Shown: in pieces, positions 35,820-43,816 of the stretch
How positions within the stretch are numbered: the first letter of the stretch is position 1
Layout of the letters: every line of letters starts with the position of its first letter
Source of the DNA: Streptomyces sp. NBC_00670
Lineage (GTDB): Bacteria; Actinomycetota; Actinomycetes; Streptomycetales; Streptomycetaceae
NCBI RefSeq assembly: GCF_036226765.1
Contig: NZ_CP109017.1
Span: 372,001 to 436,000 of the forward strand
Reading direction: 5' to 3'
Length of the DNA: 64,000 nt
The notes under the pieces: model-generated
Database searches by the model: none
Told to the model about the DNA's origin: nothing
What the model saw: only the letters and a program-made list of their open reading frames with translations
Position numbers and translations under genes: made by a program

Positions 35820-35850
35820 ACCGGCCGTCCCCGTCACGGGGGCGGCCGGT
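35820..35850 (+). terminator. Hairpin terminator after the UvrA-like gene
   Basis: ACCGGCCG-TCCCCG and CGGGGG-CGGCCGGT form a stem of about 13 bp around a 3-base loop, 20 bases after the stop. It is followed by GTGTTTACGG. This isolates the UvrA-like gene from the MFS gene and its operators. Confidence 0.75.
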
Positions 35851-35900
35851 CGGGTGTTTACGGGGCTCTCGCACCCGATACCCGCCGAGACCGGCTCTAT

Positions 35901-35945
35901 TTGCACACTCGTGGGCAACAAACTAATCTGCACATCGATGGGCAA
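35901..35945 (+). promoter_or_regulatory. Promoter overlapped by two tandem dyad operators before the MFS gene
   Basis: Two 18-bp dyads with the same consensus TTGCnCAY-n2-RTGnGCAA are found at 35901-35918 (TTGCACACTCGTGGGCAA) and 35928-35945 (CTGCACATCGATGGGCAA), 27 bp centre to centre. TTGCAC (35901-35906) and TAATCT (35923-35928) with a 16-bp spacer form a promoter that both dyads overlap. This is the signature of a dimeric repressor such as TetR or MarR, but no such gene is adjacent. Confidence 0.75.
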
Positions 35946-35983
35946 CTTACTGTCCGACGCTCACTCTGCTTCTGGAGCCCTCG

Positions 35984-37591
35984 ATGCCGCTCATGGCGAA
36001 CACACCGGTGGAGAAGATGACCGGCCCCTACCCACGGCGCTGGTGGGCACTGCTCGTGCTGTGTCTGAGCCTGCTGCTCGTGGTCATGGCCAACACGTCG
36101 TTGATCGTCGCCGCCCCGGACATGACCGCCGATCTGCACCTCAGCAGCAGCGACCTGCAATGGGTCATCGACGGCTACACCGTCCCGTACGCCGCGCTGA
36201 TGCTGGTGCTCGGCGCGATCGGCGACAAGTACAGCCGCCGGGGCGCGCTCGTCACCGGGCTGCTGATCTTCGCGGGCGGCTCGGTGATGGGCAGCCTGGT
36301 GCACGACACCGGGCTGGTCATCGCCGCCCGCGCGGTCATGGGCGTGGGCGCGGCCGTGGTCATGCCGGCCACGCTCTCGCTGCTGGTCGCGGTCTTCCCC
36401 AAGGGGGAGCGGGCCCGGGCGATCACCGCCTGGACCGCCACCTCGGGGCTGGCCATCGCGGTCGGCCCGCTGGTCGCGGGACGGCTCCTGGAGAGTCACG
36501 CCTGGGGCTCGACGTTCCTGGTCAACGTGCCCATAGCCGTCGTCGCCGTGCTCGGCGCGCTCGTCCTCGTCCCGCCGTCCCGGGCCCGGGACATGGGCCG
36601 GATCGACTACGTGGGCGGTCTGCTGTCCATCGTCTCCGTCGGCGCCCTGGTGTACGCCATCATCGAGGGCCCGCACTTCGGCTGGGGCGCGGGGCCGGTC
36701 ACGGCGGCCGTGGTCGCGGGCGTGGGTCTCGTCGTCTTCGCCCTGTGGGAGCTGCGGCACCCGCACCCCATGCTGGACGTCCGCCGGTTCACCCGGCGCC
36801 CCTTCGCGGGCTCTATGATCGCGGTGCTGTTCTTCTTCTTCGGCGCCTACGGCTCGATCTACTACCTCACGCAGTTCCTGCAGTTCGTCCTCGGCTACGG
36901 TCCCCTGGAGACCGGCGTCCGGCTGCTGCCGCTGGCCGGCGCGGTGTTCGTCGGCGCCGCCGTGACCGGCCGGCTCACCCCGAGGCTCGGGGTGAAGGCG
37001 ATGGTGGTGCCCGGGATGGTCATCGGCACGGTGAGCGTCTTCCTGCTCACCACGATCGGCGCGGACGCCACCTACGCCGACTTCGTGCCGTCGCTGCTGC
37101 TGCTCGGCTTCGCCATCGGCCTGAGCGTCTCCCCCGCCACCGACACGATCATGGGCTCCTTCCCGGAGTCGGAGCTGGGCGTGGGCGGCGGCGCCAACGA
37201 CACCTCGCTGGAGCTGGGCGGCGCGCTCGGCATCGCCGTCCTCGGCTCGCTCCTCGGCACGGCGTACCAGGACCGGCTGGGCGAGTTGATCGGCGGGCGG
37301 CTGCCGGCCGCCGCGCTGGACGCCGCCGGGGAGTCGGTGGGCGGCGGGCTCGCGGTCGCCGGACAGGTGGCCAAGAACCCGAGCGGCGGACCCCAGCAGG
37401 CCCGGGCCCTGGTCGACGCCGTGCACGAGGCCTTCGCCCACGGCGTGGCGCACACCAGCCTGATCGGCGGGATCATCATGGCCGCCGGTGCGCTGATCGT
37501 CCTCGCGGTGCTGCCCGGCCGCAGGGCCCGCGCGGCGGACGGGCAGCCCGCCGAGGAGGCCCGCTCCGAGGAGCACGCCGAGGTCGGCTGA
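35984..37591 (+). CDS. DHA2-family MFS multidrug exporter (EmrB/QacA type)
   Basis: 535 aa, 14 predicted TM helices. Motifs: NTSLIVAAPDMTADL in TM1 region, LQWVIDGYTVPYAALMLVLG in TM2, GAIGDKYSRRG loop 2-3 (motif A), and GVGAAVVMPATLSLL (motif C-like). ATG 35984 is used; an in-frame Met three codons later is the alternative. Downstream of two tandem operators, so inducible expression is likely. A second DHA2 gene follows. Confidence 0.93.
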   Translation: MPLMANTPVEKMTGPYPRRWWALLVLCLSLLLVVMANTSLIVAAPDMTADLHLSSSDLQWVIDGYTVPYAALMLVLGAIGDKYSRRGALVTGLLIFAGGSVMGSLVHDTGLVIAARAVMGVGAAVVMPATLSLLVAVFPKGERARAITAWTATSGLAIAVGPLVAGRLLESHAWGSTFLVNVPIAVVAVLGALVLVPPSRARDMGRIDYVGGLLSIVSVGALVYAIIEGPHFGWGAGPVTAAVVAGVGLVVFALWELRHPHPMLDVRRFTRRPFAGSMIAVLFFFFGAYGSIYYLTQFLQFVLGYGPLETGVRLLPLAGAVFVGAAVTGRLTPRLGVKAMVVPGMVIGTVSVFLLTTIGADATYADFVPSLLLLGFAIGLSVSPATDTIMGSFPESELGVGGGANDTSLELGGALGIAVLGSLLGTAYQDRLGELIGGRLPAAALDAAGESVGGGLAVAGQVAKNPSGGPQQARALVDAVHEAFAHGVAHTSLIGGIIMAAGALIVLAVLPGRRARAADGQPAEEARSEEHAEVG

Positions 37592-37604
37592 CCGCCCGCC
37601 CTTC

Positions 37605-37710
37605 CCCGTGACCGCGGTGGACCGGAGTGTAAGCCGTGGTCACGGGATACCCGTCGCGGAATGTGGAGCGCGGCCCACCGGCCGCGGGGTACGGACACCC
37701 CGCGGCCGGT
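37605..37710 (+). terminator. Two hairpins between the MFS genes
   Basis: The first pairs CCCGTGACC (37605-37613) with GGTCACGGG (37638-37646). The second is a perfect 14-bp stem, ACCGGCCGCGGGGT (37677-37690) with ACCCCGCGGCCGGT (37697-37710), ending only 25 bases before the next start codon. The second could act as an attenuator-like structure rather than a simple terminator. Confidence 0.55.
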
Positions 37711-37735
37711 GCCGCGACGGCGAAAGGGAGCTCGG

Positions 37736-39250
37736 GTGGGCGTGCGCGCGCAGGCGGAGGAACGGGGCGGGCACCCCGCGGACACGGCCGAGGGGGCCGA
37801 CCCCAGGCGGTGGAAGGCCCTGTCGGTGACCCTGGTGGCCGGCTTCATGAGCCTGCTGGACGTCACCATCGTCGCCGTCGCCCTGCCCTCCATGCAGCGC
37901 GAGCTGCACACCTCGGCCCCGGCCATCCAGTGGGTGGTCTCCGGTTACGCGCTGACGTTCGCCCTGGTCCTGGTCGCCGCGGGCCGGCTCGGGGACGCCC
38001 TCGGCAGGCGCCGCATCTTCCTGCTGGCCCTCACCGCCTTCGTGCTGTGCAGCGCGGCGGCGGGCGCGGCACCCGACGTGACGCTGCTGGTCGTGGCCCG
38101 GCTGGCGCAGGGCGCCGCCGCCGGCTGTCTGGCGCCGCAGAACTCGGCGCTCATCCAGCAGCTGTTCCGGGGCGCCGAACGCGGCCGGGCGTTCGGTCTG
38201 TTCGGGGCGACCGTCGGCATCTCCAGCGCGGTCGGCCCCGTGGTCGGCGGGCTGGTCCTCACCCTGGCCGGCGGGGAGGAGGGCTGGCGCTGGCTGTTCT
38301 ACCTCAACGTGCCCGTCGGCGCCCTCGCGCTCGTACTCGGCCTGCGACTGCTGCCCCACGTGAAGCCCGGCCGGCGCGAACGGCTCGACCTGCCCGGGAT
38401 CGCGCTGCTCGGCGCGGGCGTCCTGGCCGTGATGCTGCCGCTGGTGATGGCCGAGTCCGGCGGCGTACGGCGGCTGTGGTGGCTGTTCCTCGTCGGCGTG
38501 GCGCTCCTTGTGGCCTTCGCCCGCTGGGAGTGGCGGGTCGGCGCCCGTGACGGGCAGCCGCTGCTGGATCCCCGGCTGGTCACCTCCACCCGCGGGTACG
38601 CGGCGGGGGCGGCCATCGCCACCCTGTACTTCGTGGGCTTCAGCGGGGTGTGGCTGGTGTTCGCGCTGTTCTTCCAGAACGGCGAGGGCTACTCGCCGCT
38701 GCGCTCCGGGCTCGCGGTGACCCCGTTCGCCCTCGGTTCGGCACTCGGCGCGGTGGTGTCCGGACGGCTGGTGGAACGGCTCGGCCGGCTGCTGACGGTG
38801 TGCGGGCTCGTCGGTGTCCTGGTGGGCCTGGGCACGGCGGTCGCCGTGCTGCGGTTGATGTCCGGCGGGGCCGCGGTGTGGTGGGCGGCCCCGGCGCTCC
38901 TCGTCGGCGGGCTGGGCAGTGGCTGCGTCATCTCGCCCAACATCACCATGACGCTGCGGGACGTGCCGGTGCGGATGGCGGGCGCGGCCGGGGGCGCGCT
39001 GCAGACCGGGCAGCGGCTGGGCGGAGCCGTCGGTACGGCGGCCCTGCCCGGGCTGTTCTACATGGTGCTGGGGCACGCCGGCCACCACTACCGCACCGCC
39101 GTCGCGGTCGCCATCGGGTCCGGCCTGCTGCCGATACTGGGCGCGCTGGTCCTGGCCGTACTCGACTGGCTGCGGGACCGCAGGGCCGAGAAGCACGACC
39201 CCTGCGCGCCCGAGGTGTCCCACAGCCACGCCCACCCCGGTCAGGGCTGA
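37736..39250 (+). CDS. DHA2-family MFS transporter
   Basis: 504 aa, about 14 TMs. Starts at GTG 37736, six bases after GGGAG. Motifs: GFMSLLDVTIVAVALPSMQR (TM1, DVTIVxVALP), IQWVVSGYALTFALVLVAAG, GRLGDALGRRR (motif A) and GCLAPQNSALIQQLF. It differs clearly from the upstream MFS, so it is not a recent duplicate. Its 3' end overlaps the convergent ABC ATPase gene by 10 bases; a His-rich tail (SHSHAHP) may bind metal weakly. Confidence 0.92.
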   Translation: MGVRAQAEERGGHPADTAEGADPRRWKALSVTLVAGFMSLLDVTIVAVALPSMQRELHTSAPAIQWVVSGYALTFALVLVAAGRLGDALGRRRIFLLALTAFVLCSAAAGAAPDVTLLVVARLAQGAAAGCLAPQNSALIQQLFRGAERGRAFGLFGATVGISSAVGPVVGGLVLTLAGGEEGWRWLFYLNVPVGALALVLGLRLLPHVKPGRRERLDLPGIALLGAGVLAVMLPLVMAESGGVRRLWWLFLVGVALLVAFARWEWRVGARDGQPLLDPRLVTSTRGYAAGAAIATLYFVGFSGVWLVFALFFQNGEGYSPLRSGLAVTPFALGSALGAVVSGRLVERLGRLLTVCGLVGVLVGLGTAVAVLRLMSGGAAVWWAAPALLVGGLGSGCVISPNITMTLRDVPVRMAGAAGGALQTGQRLGGAVGTAALPGLFYMVLGHAGHHYRTAVAVAIGSGLLPILGALVLAVLDWLRDRRAEKHDPCAPEVSHSHAHPGQG

Positions 39251-40050
39251 CCCCGGCCACCGCCCGCCCGCCGCAGGAAGCGGACGACGGGATGCCCGGG
39301 CCCCTCCTGGACCTCGGCACGCACCCCGTACACCCGCTTGATGAGCGCGGGGGTGAGCACCTCTCCCGGGGTCCCCTCCGCGACCGCGCGCCCCTCCGCC
39401 AGGACCAGCAGCCGGTCGCAGTACATCGCGGCGAGGTTGAGGTCGTGCAGGGCGATCACCGTGGTGACGGGCAGCCCGGCGACGAGGTCGAGCAGGTCGA
39501 GCTGGTGCTGGATGTCGAGGTGGTTGGTGGGCTCGTCCAGCAGGAGCTCGCGCGGCTCCTGGGCCAGCGCCCGGGCGATCTGGGCGCGCTGGCGTTCGCC
39601 GCCGGACAGGGTGTGCCAGGACTGGCCGGCCCGGCCGGTCAGTCCGGTGCGTTCCAGGGCCTCGGTGACGGCCCGGGCGTCGGCGTCCGTGGGCGTCGTC
39701 CAGGCGCGGCGGTGCGGGATGCGGCCCAGGGCGACGACCTCGCGGACGGTCAGCTCGGTCTGGGTGTGCGCGTGCTGTTCGACGGTGGCGATCCGGCGGG
39801 CGACGGCACGGCGGCCGACCCGGGACAGCTCCCGCCCGTCGAGGGTGACGACACCGGCGGTCGGGGCCAGGACCCCGGCGAGCAGCCGCAGCAGGGTGGA
39901 CTTCCCGGAGCCGTTGGGGCCGAGCAGGCCGACGGTCTCCGCGGGGCGCAGGGTGAGCGTGACCCCGTCGACCAGGAGCCGGCCGTCGGTGCGGCGCGTG
40001 GCCCGCTCGGCGGCCAGTCCCTCCGTACACTCCCCCGCCTGCCCGCTCAT
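39241..40050 (-). CDS. btuD: B12-type ABC transporter ATP-binding protein
   Basis: 269 aa of the FecE/BtuD class. Walker A GLLGPNGSGKSTLLRLL, Q-loop region VEQHAHTQTELTV, signature [15 protein letters not shown], Walker B LLLDEPTNHLD, H-loop ALHDLNLAA. Powers import with the BtuC-type permease. The operon is preceded by a cobalamin riboswitch, which assigns the substrate class to cobalamin or corrinoids rather than siderophores. Confidence 0.9.
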   Translation of the reverse strand: MSGQAGECTEGLAAERATRRTDGRLLVDGVTLTLRPAETVGLLGPNGSGKSTLLRLLAGVLAPTAGVVTLDGRELSRVGRRAVARRIATVEQHAHTQTELTVREVVALGRIPHRRAWTTPTDADARAVTEALERTGLTGRAGQSWHTLSGGERQRAQIARALAQEPRELLLDEPTNHLDIQHQLDLLDLVAGLPVTTVIALHDLNLAAMYCDRLLVLAEGRAVAEGTPGEVLTPALIKRVYGVRAEVQEGPGHPVVRFLRRAGGGRGQP

Positions 40051-41060
40051 GCCTTCCTCCGGTCCCGGTACAGCACGGCCACGAAGGCCGGGACGCCGAT
40101 GAGGGAGGTGACGACGCCGACCGGCACCTCCTGCGGGTCCAGCACCGTACGGGCCGCGGTGTCGACCCACACCAGGAAGACGGCGCCCGCCAGCGCGGTG
40201 ACGGGCAGCAGTCGGGCGTGCCCGGAGCCGGTGAGCACCCGGGTGGCGTGCGGCAGCACCAGGCCGACGAAGCCGATCGCCCCGGCGCAGCTCACCAGGG
40301 CGGCGGTGAGCAGCGCGGTCGCGCACAGCAGGACGAGGCGGGCGCGCGCCACCCGTACGCCGAGCCCCGCGGCGGCCTCCTCACCGAAGGCGAACGCGTC
40401 CAGGGTGCGGGCGTGGCCGAGGCAGACCAGCAGGACGACGCCGAGCACGCCGGAGCACAGCAGCACCTCCGACCAGCCCGCGCCGGTCAGCGAGCCGAGC
40501 AGCCAGAACAGCACGCCCCGGGTGGTCTCGGCGTCCGCCGACGTCAGCACGACGAAGGAGGTCAGTGCGGAGAACAGCTGCATGGCGGCGACCCCGGAGA
40601 GCACCACCCGGTCCGTGCTGCCGCCCAGGCTGTGGCTGAGCAGCAGCACCAGAGCGAACGACAGCAGCGCCCCGACGAACGCGCCCGCCGACAGCGACAC
40701 CGCTCCTCCGCCCACCCCGAGGACGACCACCGCGACCGCCCCGGTGGAGGCACCGGAGGAGACGCCGAGAACGAACGGGTCGGCCAGCGGATTGCGCAGC
40801 AGCGACTGCATCACCGCCCCGCACAGCGCGAGCCCCGCCCCGCACACCGCGGCCAGCAGCGTGCGCGGCATCCGCAGGTTCCACACGATGCCGTCCCGCA
40901 GCGGCGCGAGCGCGCTCTCTCCCAGGCCGACGTGCGAGGCGACCGACGCCCACACGTCCGCCGCCGAGATGTCGGCGGGCCCGATGGTCACGGCGAGCGC
41001 GACCGACACGGCCAGCGCCAGCAGCCCCCCACCCGTCAGCAGCGCGACCCGCGCGCTCAC
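40047..41060 (-). CDS. btuC: B12-type ABC transporter permease (FecCD family)
   Basis: 337 aa with about 9-10 TMs. The family block NLRMPRTLLAAVCGAGLALC, GAVMQSLLRNPLADPFVLGV is exact, and GFVGLVLPHATRVLTGSGHA is the coupling-helix region. GTG 41060 overlaps the stop of the binding-protein gene (GTGA), and its own stop overlaps the ATPase ATG, so all three are translationally coupled. Forms the membrane channel for corrinoid uptake. Confidence 0.92.
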   Translation of the reverse strand: MSARVALLTGGGLLALAVSVALAVTIGPADISAADVWASVASHVGLGESALAPLRDGIVWNLRMPRTLLAAVCGAGLALCGAVMQSLLRNPLADPFVLGVSSGASTGAVAVVVLGVGGGAVSLSAGAFVGALLSFALVLLLSHSLGGSTDRVVLSGVAAMQLFSALTSFVVLTSADAETTRGVLFWLLGSLTGAGWSEVLLCSGVLGVVLLVCLGHARTLDAFAFGEEAAAGLGVRVARARLVLLCATALLTAALVSCAGAIGFVGLVLPHATRVLTGSGHARLLPVTALAGAVFLVWVDTAARTVLDPQEVPVGVVTSLIGVPAFVAVLYRDRRKA

Positions 41061-42070
41061 TTCGCGAGCCCGAAGTCGCGCAGCCCCGCGGCGACCTGCT
41101 CGATGCCCTCGACGGTGCGCAGGGAAGGGTTCATCGCCTGCCCGCTGAGCAGGACGTAGCGCTTCTCGCGGACGGCGGTGAGATGGCGGGTGGCGGGGTT
41201 GCTCTCCAGGAACCGGATCTTGGCCTTGGCGGACTCCGCCGTCTGCGACTTGCGCGTCAGATCGCCGATCACCAGGACGTCCGGGTCGCGGTCGGCGACG
41301 GTCTCCCAGTTGATCTGCGGCCACTCGTCGTGCGTGTCGTCGAAGACGTTCTCCGCGCCGACGGCACGGGTGATGGCGCCGGGGGCGCCGCAGCAGCCGG
41401 CCAGATAGGGCGACTGGGAGTTGGCGAACCAGTACATGAGGGAGACACCGGAGGCGTCGAGCCCGTCGGTGGCGTCCGTGACCCGCTTCTTCAGCCGCGC
41501 CACGAGCTTCTCCCCCCGCGCGTCGACGCCGAAGGCACGGGCCAGGTCGCGTATCTCCCCGTACACGGTGTCGAGGGTGAGCGGCGTGCTGCGGGAGCCG
41601 TCGCCGCCGCTGTCGTTGTCCTTGCCGGCGGCGCAGTCGGAGGGCGAGACGTAAGTGGGCACGCCGAGTTCCTCGAACTGGCCGCGGGTGGCCACGCCGC
41701 CCTTGCCGAGCGTGGAGACGAACGAGGCGGTGACGAAGTCGGGTTCGGCGTCCAGCACCTTCTCGAAGGAGGGGTTGTTGTCGGCCAGCCTCGGCACGGT
41801 GGCGTTCTGCTTCTCCAGTCCCTTCATCACGGGGTCGGTCCAGGTGGCGGTCCCGGCCATGCGGTCGGCGAGACCGAGGGCGAGCAGGATCTCGGTGGTG
41901 CCCTGATTGAGGGAGACGGCACGCTGCGGCGGCGACTTCAGGGTCACCTTGTGCCCGCAGTTGGTGAGGGTGACGGCGCCCTCGGTGTCCCCGCCGCTTG
42001 GGACGCCGGAGCCGGCGCAGGCGGTGACGAGAAGGACAGGGGCGACGAACAGCGCGGCACGACGGAACAT
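41057..42070 (-). CDS. btuF: Cobalamin-type ABC substrate-binding lipoprotein
   Basis: 337 aa. Signal peptide and lipobox VTAC (MFRRAALFVAPVLLVTACAG) anchor it outside the membrane. A class III periplasmic-binding fold follows: TLTNCGHKVTLKSPPQRAVS, then QGTTEILLALGLADRMAGTA, and DVLVIGDLTRK in the second lobe. Two adjacent cysteines in AGCCGAPG lie near the predicted cleft. First gene of the operon, directly downstream of the riboswitch, so cobalamin or a precursor is the likely ligand. Confidence 0.88.
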   Translation of the reverse strand: MFRRAALFVAPVLLVTACAGSGVPSGGDTEGAVTLTNCGHKVTLKSPPQRAVSLNQGTTEILLALGLADRMAGTATWTDPVMKGLEKQNATVPRLADNNPSFEKVLDAEPDFVTASFVSTLGKGGVATRGQFEELGVPTYVSPSDCAAGKDNDSGGDGSRSTPLTLDTVYGEIRDLARAFGVDARGEKLVARLKKRVTDATDGLDASGVSLMYWFANSQSPYLAGCCGAPGAITRAVGAENVFDDTHDEWPQINWETVADRDPDVLVIGDLTRKSQTAESAKAKIRFLESNPATRHLTAVREKRYVLLSGQAMNPSLRTVEGIEQVAAGLRDFGLAK

Positions 42071-42143
42071 GGAACGCCTCGATTGTCGGGGCTCGAACGC
42101 GGAGCCTGGCCGGTGGACTTCCCCCGCGCACGGGCGCGGAGGT

Positions 42144-42325
42144 GCCAGCAGGTCTTCGGACTCGGGTTCGTCCGGACGAGGCGCCTTCCCGAGGAGAGGT
42201 CGACACCGGCGGTGTACCGCCGGCACCCTCCCACTCCCAGTGGCGTAGAGATGCCCCGCCCGTCCCCCTCACCGCTGCGCGTCAGCTCCGGATTCCCACC
42301 GGATTCCCTGGCCATGGTGCGGCAC
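42144..42325 (-). ncRNA. Cobalamin riboswitch
   Basis: Read on the minus strand, this leader has the conserved cobalamin-riboswitch elements in order: GGGAATCCGGTGGGAATCCG, then GAGCTGACGCGCAGCGGTGA (B12-box-like core), GCCACTGGGAGTGGGAGGG, and a closing AGTCCGAAGACCTGCTGGC near 42144-42162. It ends about 73 bases before the binding-protein ATG. Binding of adenosylcobalamin is expected to shut off translation or transcription of the transporter. Confidence 0.93.
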
Positions 42326-42369
42326 GACTGGCCCCCGCAGCGTACAAGAACCCCACCCGCCACGAACCA

Positions 42370-42580
42370 GCGCCCCGTAAGGGGCGCGGGGCTGTATTGC
42401 ATCTGCGGCTCCGCCGCGGGGGCGCGAGAAGCGCGCCCGTAAGGGGCGCGGGGAACTGCGCGACCAGCCCCCACCGGCGGTCAGCCGACAAAGCACTCCC
42501 GGGGTCCAAGGGGCGGAGCCCCTTGAAGGGAGGATGGGGGTCCCCCCTGCTCGAACGAAGTTGAGAGCTTGGGGGAGGGT
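42370..42580. repeat. Cluster of Streptomyces intergenic repeats
   Basis: GCGCCCCGTAAGGGGCGCGG (42370-42389) recurs as GCGCGCCCGTAAGGGGCGCG at 42431-42450. The 20-mer GGGGCGCGGGGAACTGCGCG (42443-42462) is found inverted at 45283-45302. CAAGGGGC-gga-GCCCCTTG (42507-42525) is a perfect hairpin, and the GGGTCCCCCCTGCTCGAAC...GAGAGCTTGGGGGAG block (about 42538-42575) is of a type common in Streptomyces intergenic DNA. No gene is supported here. Confidence 0.75.
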
Positions 42581-42602
42581 AGGGGCGGCGGGGGCGAAAA
42601 CC

Positions 42603-42641
42603 AAAAAGAGGCCCACCCCGACAACCGTCGGAATGGGCCTC
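42603..42641 (-). terminator. Intrinsic terminator with U-run after the tRNA gene
   Basis: On the minus strand GAGGCCCA...TGGGCCTC (8 bp) encloses GTCGG/CCGAC... pairing and is followed by TTTTT, a textbook Rho-independent terminator, rare in this GC-rich window. It starts 5 bases after the tRNA 3' end. This shows that transcription through the tRNA is deliberately ended here. Confidence 0.88.
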
Positions 42642-42646
42642 ACCGA

Positions 42647-42715
42647 GCGCTGGGCAGGCCTTGCACCTGCATCTCCCCGCAGGAAGCGGGGCGTCTTTCC
42701 TTGGACGACCAACGC
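42647..42715 (-). tRNA. Atypical tRNA-Gly (anticodon UCC) with GUGC T-arm
   Basis: A 69-nt cloverleaf on the minus strand. Acceptor GCGTTGG (42709-42715) pairs with CCAGCGC (42647-42653), one G-U. U8; D arm GTC/GAC with loop CAAGGAAA (contains GG). Anticodon stem CCCCG/CGGGG with loop CTTCCTG gives U33 and anticodon UCC (34-36). Variable loop AGAT. T stem GCAGG/CCTGC with loop TGCAAGG, so positions 53-56 read GUGC instead of GTPsiC. Base 73 is U. G1-C72, C2-G71, G3-C70, C35, C36 and U73 are the bacterial glycine identity set. CCA is not encoded. It lies 42 bases after the dehydrogenase gene and 5 bases before a U-run terminator. It could be a dedicated glycine donor rather than an elongator tRNA. 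Confidence 0.8.
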
Positions 42716-42757
42716 CTGGAGTTCACCGCCCGGTTACCCCGGCGGCACTTCCAAGAT

Positions 42758-43816
42758 CTACTCTACCCCACTCCCCACACCCCCCGCACCACCCCCGAGC
42801 CGCAACATCACCTTCCCACTCCCACTCCCCCGGTCCCCCGCGACCACCAACGCCTCCCCCGCCCGCTCGATCCCGAACTCATGCGTCACCAAGGGCGACA
42901 GGTCCAAGCCCTCCCCCAACGCCCGCAACGCCTCACCGATCTCGTCGACGAACCGGTACGACCCCACCCACGTGATCTCCCGCGTCACCAACTCCCCCAG
43001 CACCGCGGGAACTTCGGCCCCCGGCAAGTTACCCACCTGCACCACCGTCCCCCCACGGGCAGTGGCCCGCAGCACGGGCCCGAGCGCGCCCGGCGCCCCC
43101 GACGCCTCGAACACCACCTCCACGTCGTCCGGCAACCGCTCGCCCCGCCCGGTGTTCCGCACCTCCCCCGCGCCCAACGCCCGGGCCACACCGAGCGAGG
43201 ACTCCGCGATGTCGGCGGCGACCACGGCCCCCGCACCCCGCAGCCTCGCCGCGGCGACGACCAACGACCCGATGGGCCCCACCCCGTTGACCAGTACGGT
43301 CCGCCCCCGCAGGTCACCGGCACGGTGCACGGCGTGCAGCGCGACCGCCAACGGCTCGGCCAGCGCCCCGTCCCGCGTGCTCACCCCGTCCGGCAGCACC
43401 CTGAGCTGCCCGGCCGGCACGGCCTTGAGCTCGCTGAACCCCCCGTCGGTGTGCGGATCGAAGGCGGCGGAGCCGAAGTACCGTACCCGTGCGTGGAGGT
43501 TGGTGCGTCCGGCGATCCGCTCCGGCAGTACCTCGTCCCCGACCACCCGGGCCGGATGGACGGCGACCGGCTGCCCGCCCTCGAACCCGCGCACACCGGG
43601 CCCCGTGCGGACGACCCGCCCGGCGACCTCGTGCCCGAGCACCATGGGGTGCTTGAGCACGGCCGTACCGGACCCACCGTGCCGCCAGTACGCCAGGTCG
43701 GAGCCGCAGATCCCGCCCCACTCCATGGCGACGAGCACCTCACCGGGGCCGGGTACCGGATCGGGCAGCTGGTCGATGCGCAGATCACCGGCACCGTGTA
43801 CGACGACGGCCTTCAT
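42758..43816 (-). CDS. Zinc-dependent MDR alcohol dehydrogenase (L-idonate/L-gulonate 5-dehydrogenase-like)
   Basis: 352 aa. Catalytic zinc ligands are in GGICGSD (Cys) and KHPMVLGHEVAG (His-Glu), but the structural-zinc four-Cys loop is not recognisable (NLHARVRYFGSAAFDP), as in RspB/IdnD-type enzymes. Rossmann motif VNGVGPIGSLVVAAA. The gene is coupled to the MHS transporter (TCAT overlap) and sits with fructuronate reductase and mannonate dehydratase. The best match in context is oxidation of L-gulonate or L-idonate at C5, giving fructuronate or 5-keto-gluconate. Confidence 0.87.
   Translation of the reverse strand: MKAVVVHGAGDLRIDQLPDPVPGPGEVLVAMEWGGICGSDLAYWRHGGSGTAVLKHPMVLGHEVAGRVVRTGPGVRGFEGGQPVAVHPARVVGDEVLPERIAGRTNLHARVRYFGSAAFDPHTDGGFSELKAVPAGQLRVLPDGVSTRDGALAEPLAVALHAVHRAGDLRGRTVLVNGVGPIGSLVVAAARLRGAGAVVAADIAESSLGVARALGAGEVRNTGRGERLPDDVEVVFEASGAPGALGPVLRATARGGTVVQVGNLPGAEVPAVLGELVTREITWVGSYRFVDEIGEALRALGEGLDLSPLVTHEFGIERAGEALVVAGDRGSGSGKVMLRLGGGAGGVGSGVE

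Noticed and set aside
42282..42740. Short ORFs across the riboswitch and repeat region
   Set aside because: They overlap the conserved riboswitch core, the intergenic repeats and the tRNA, and encode only low-complexity peptides.
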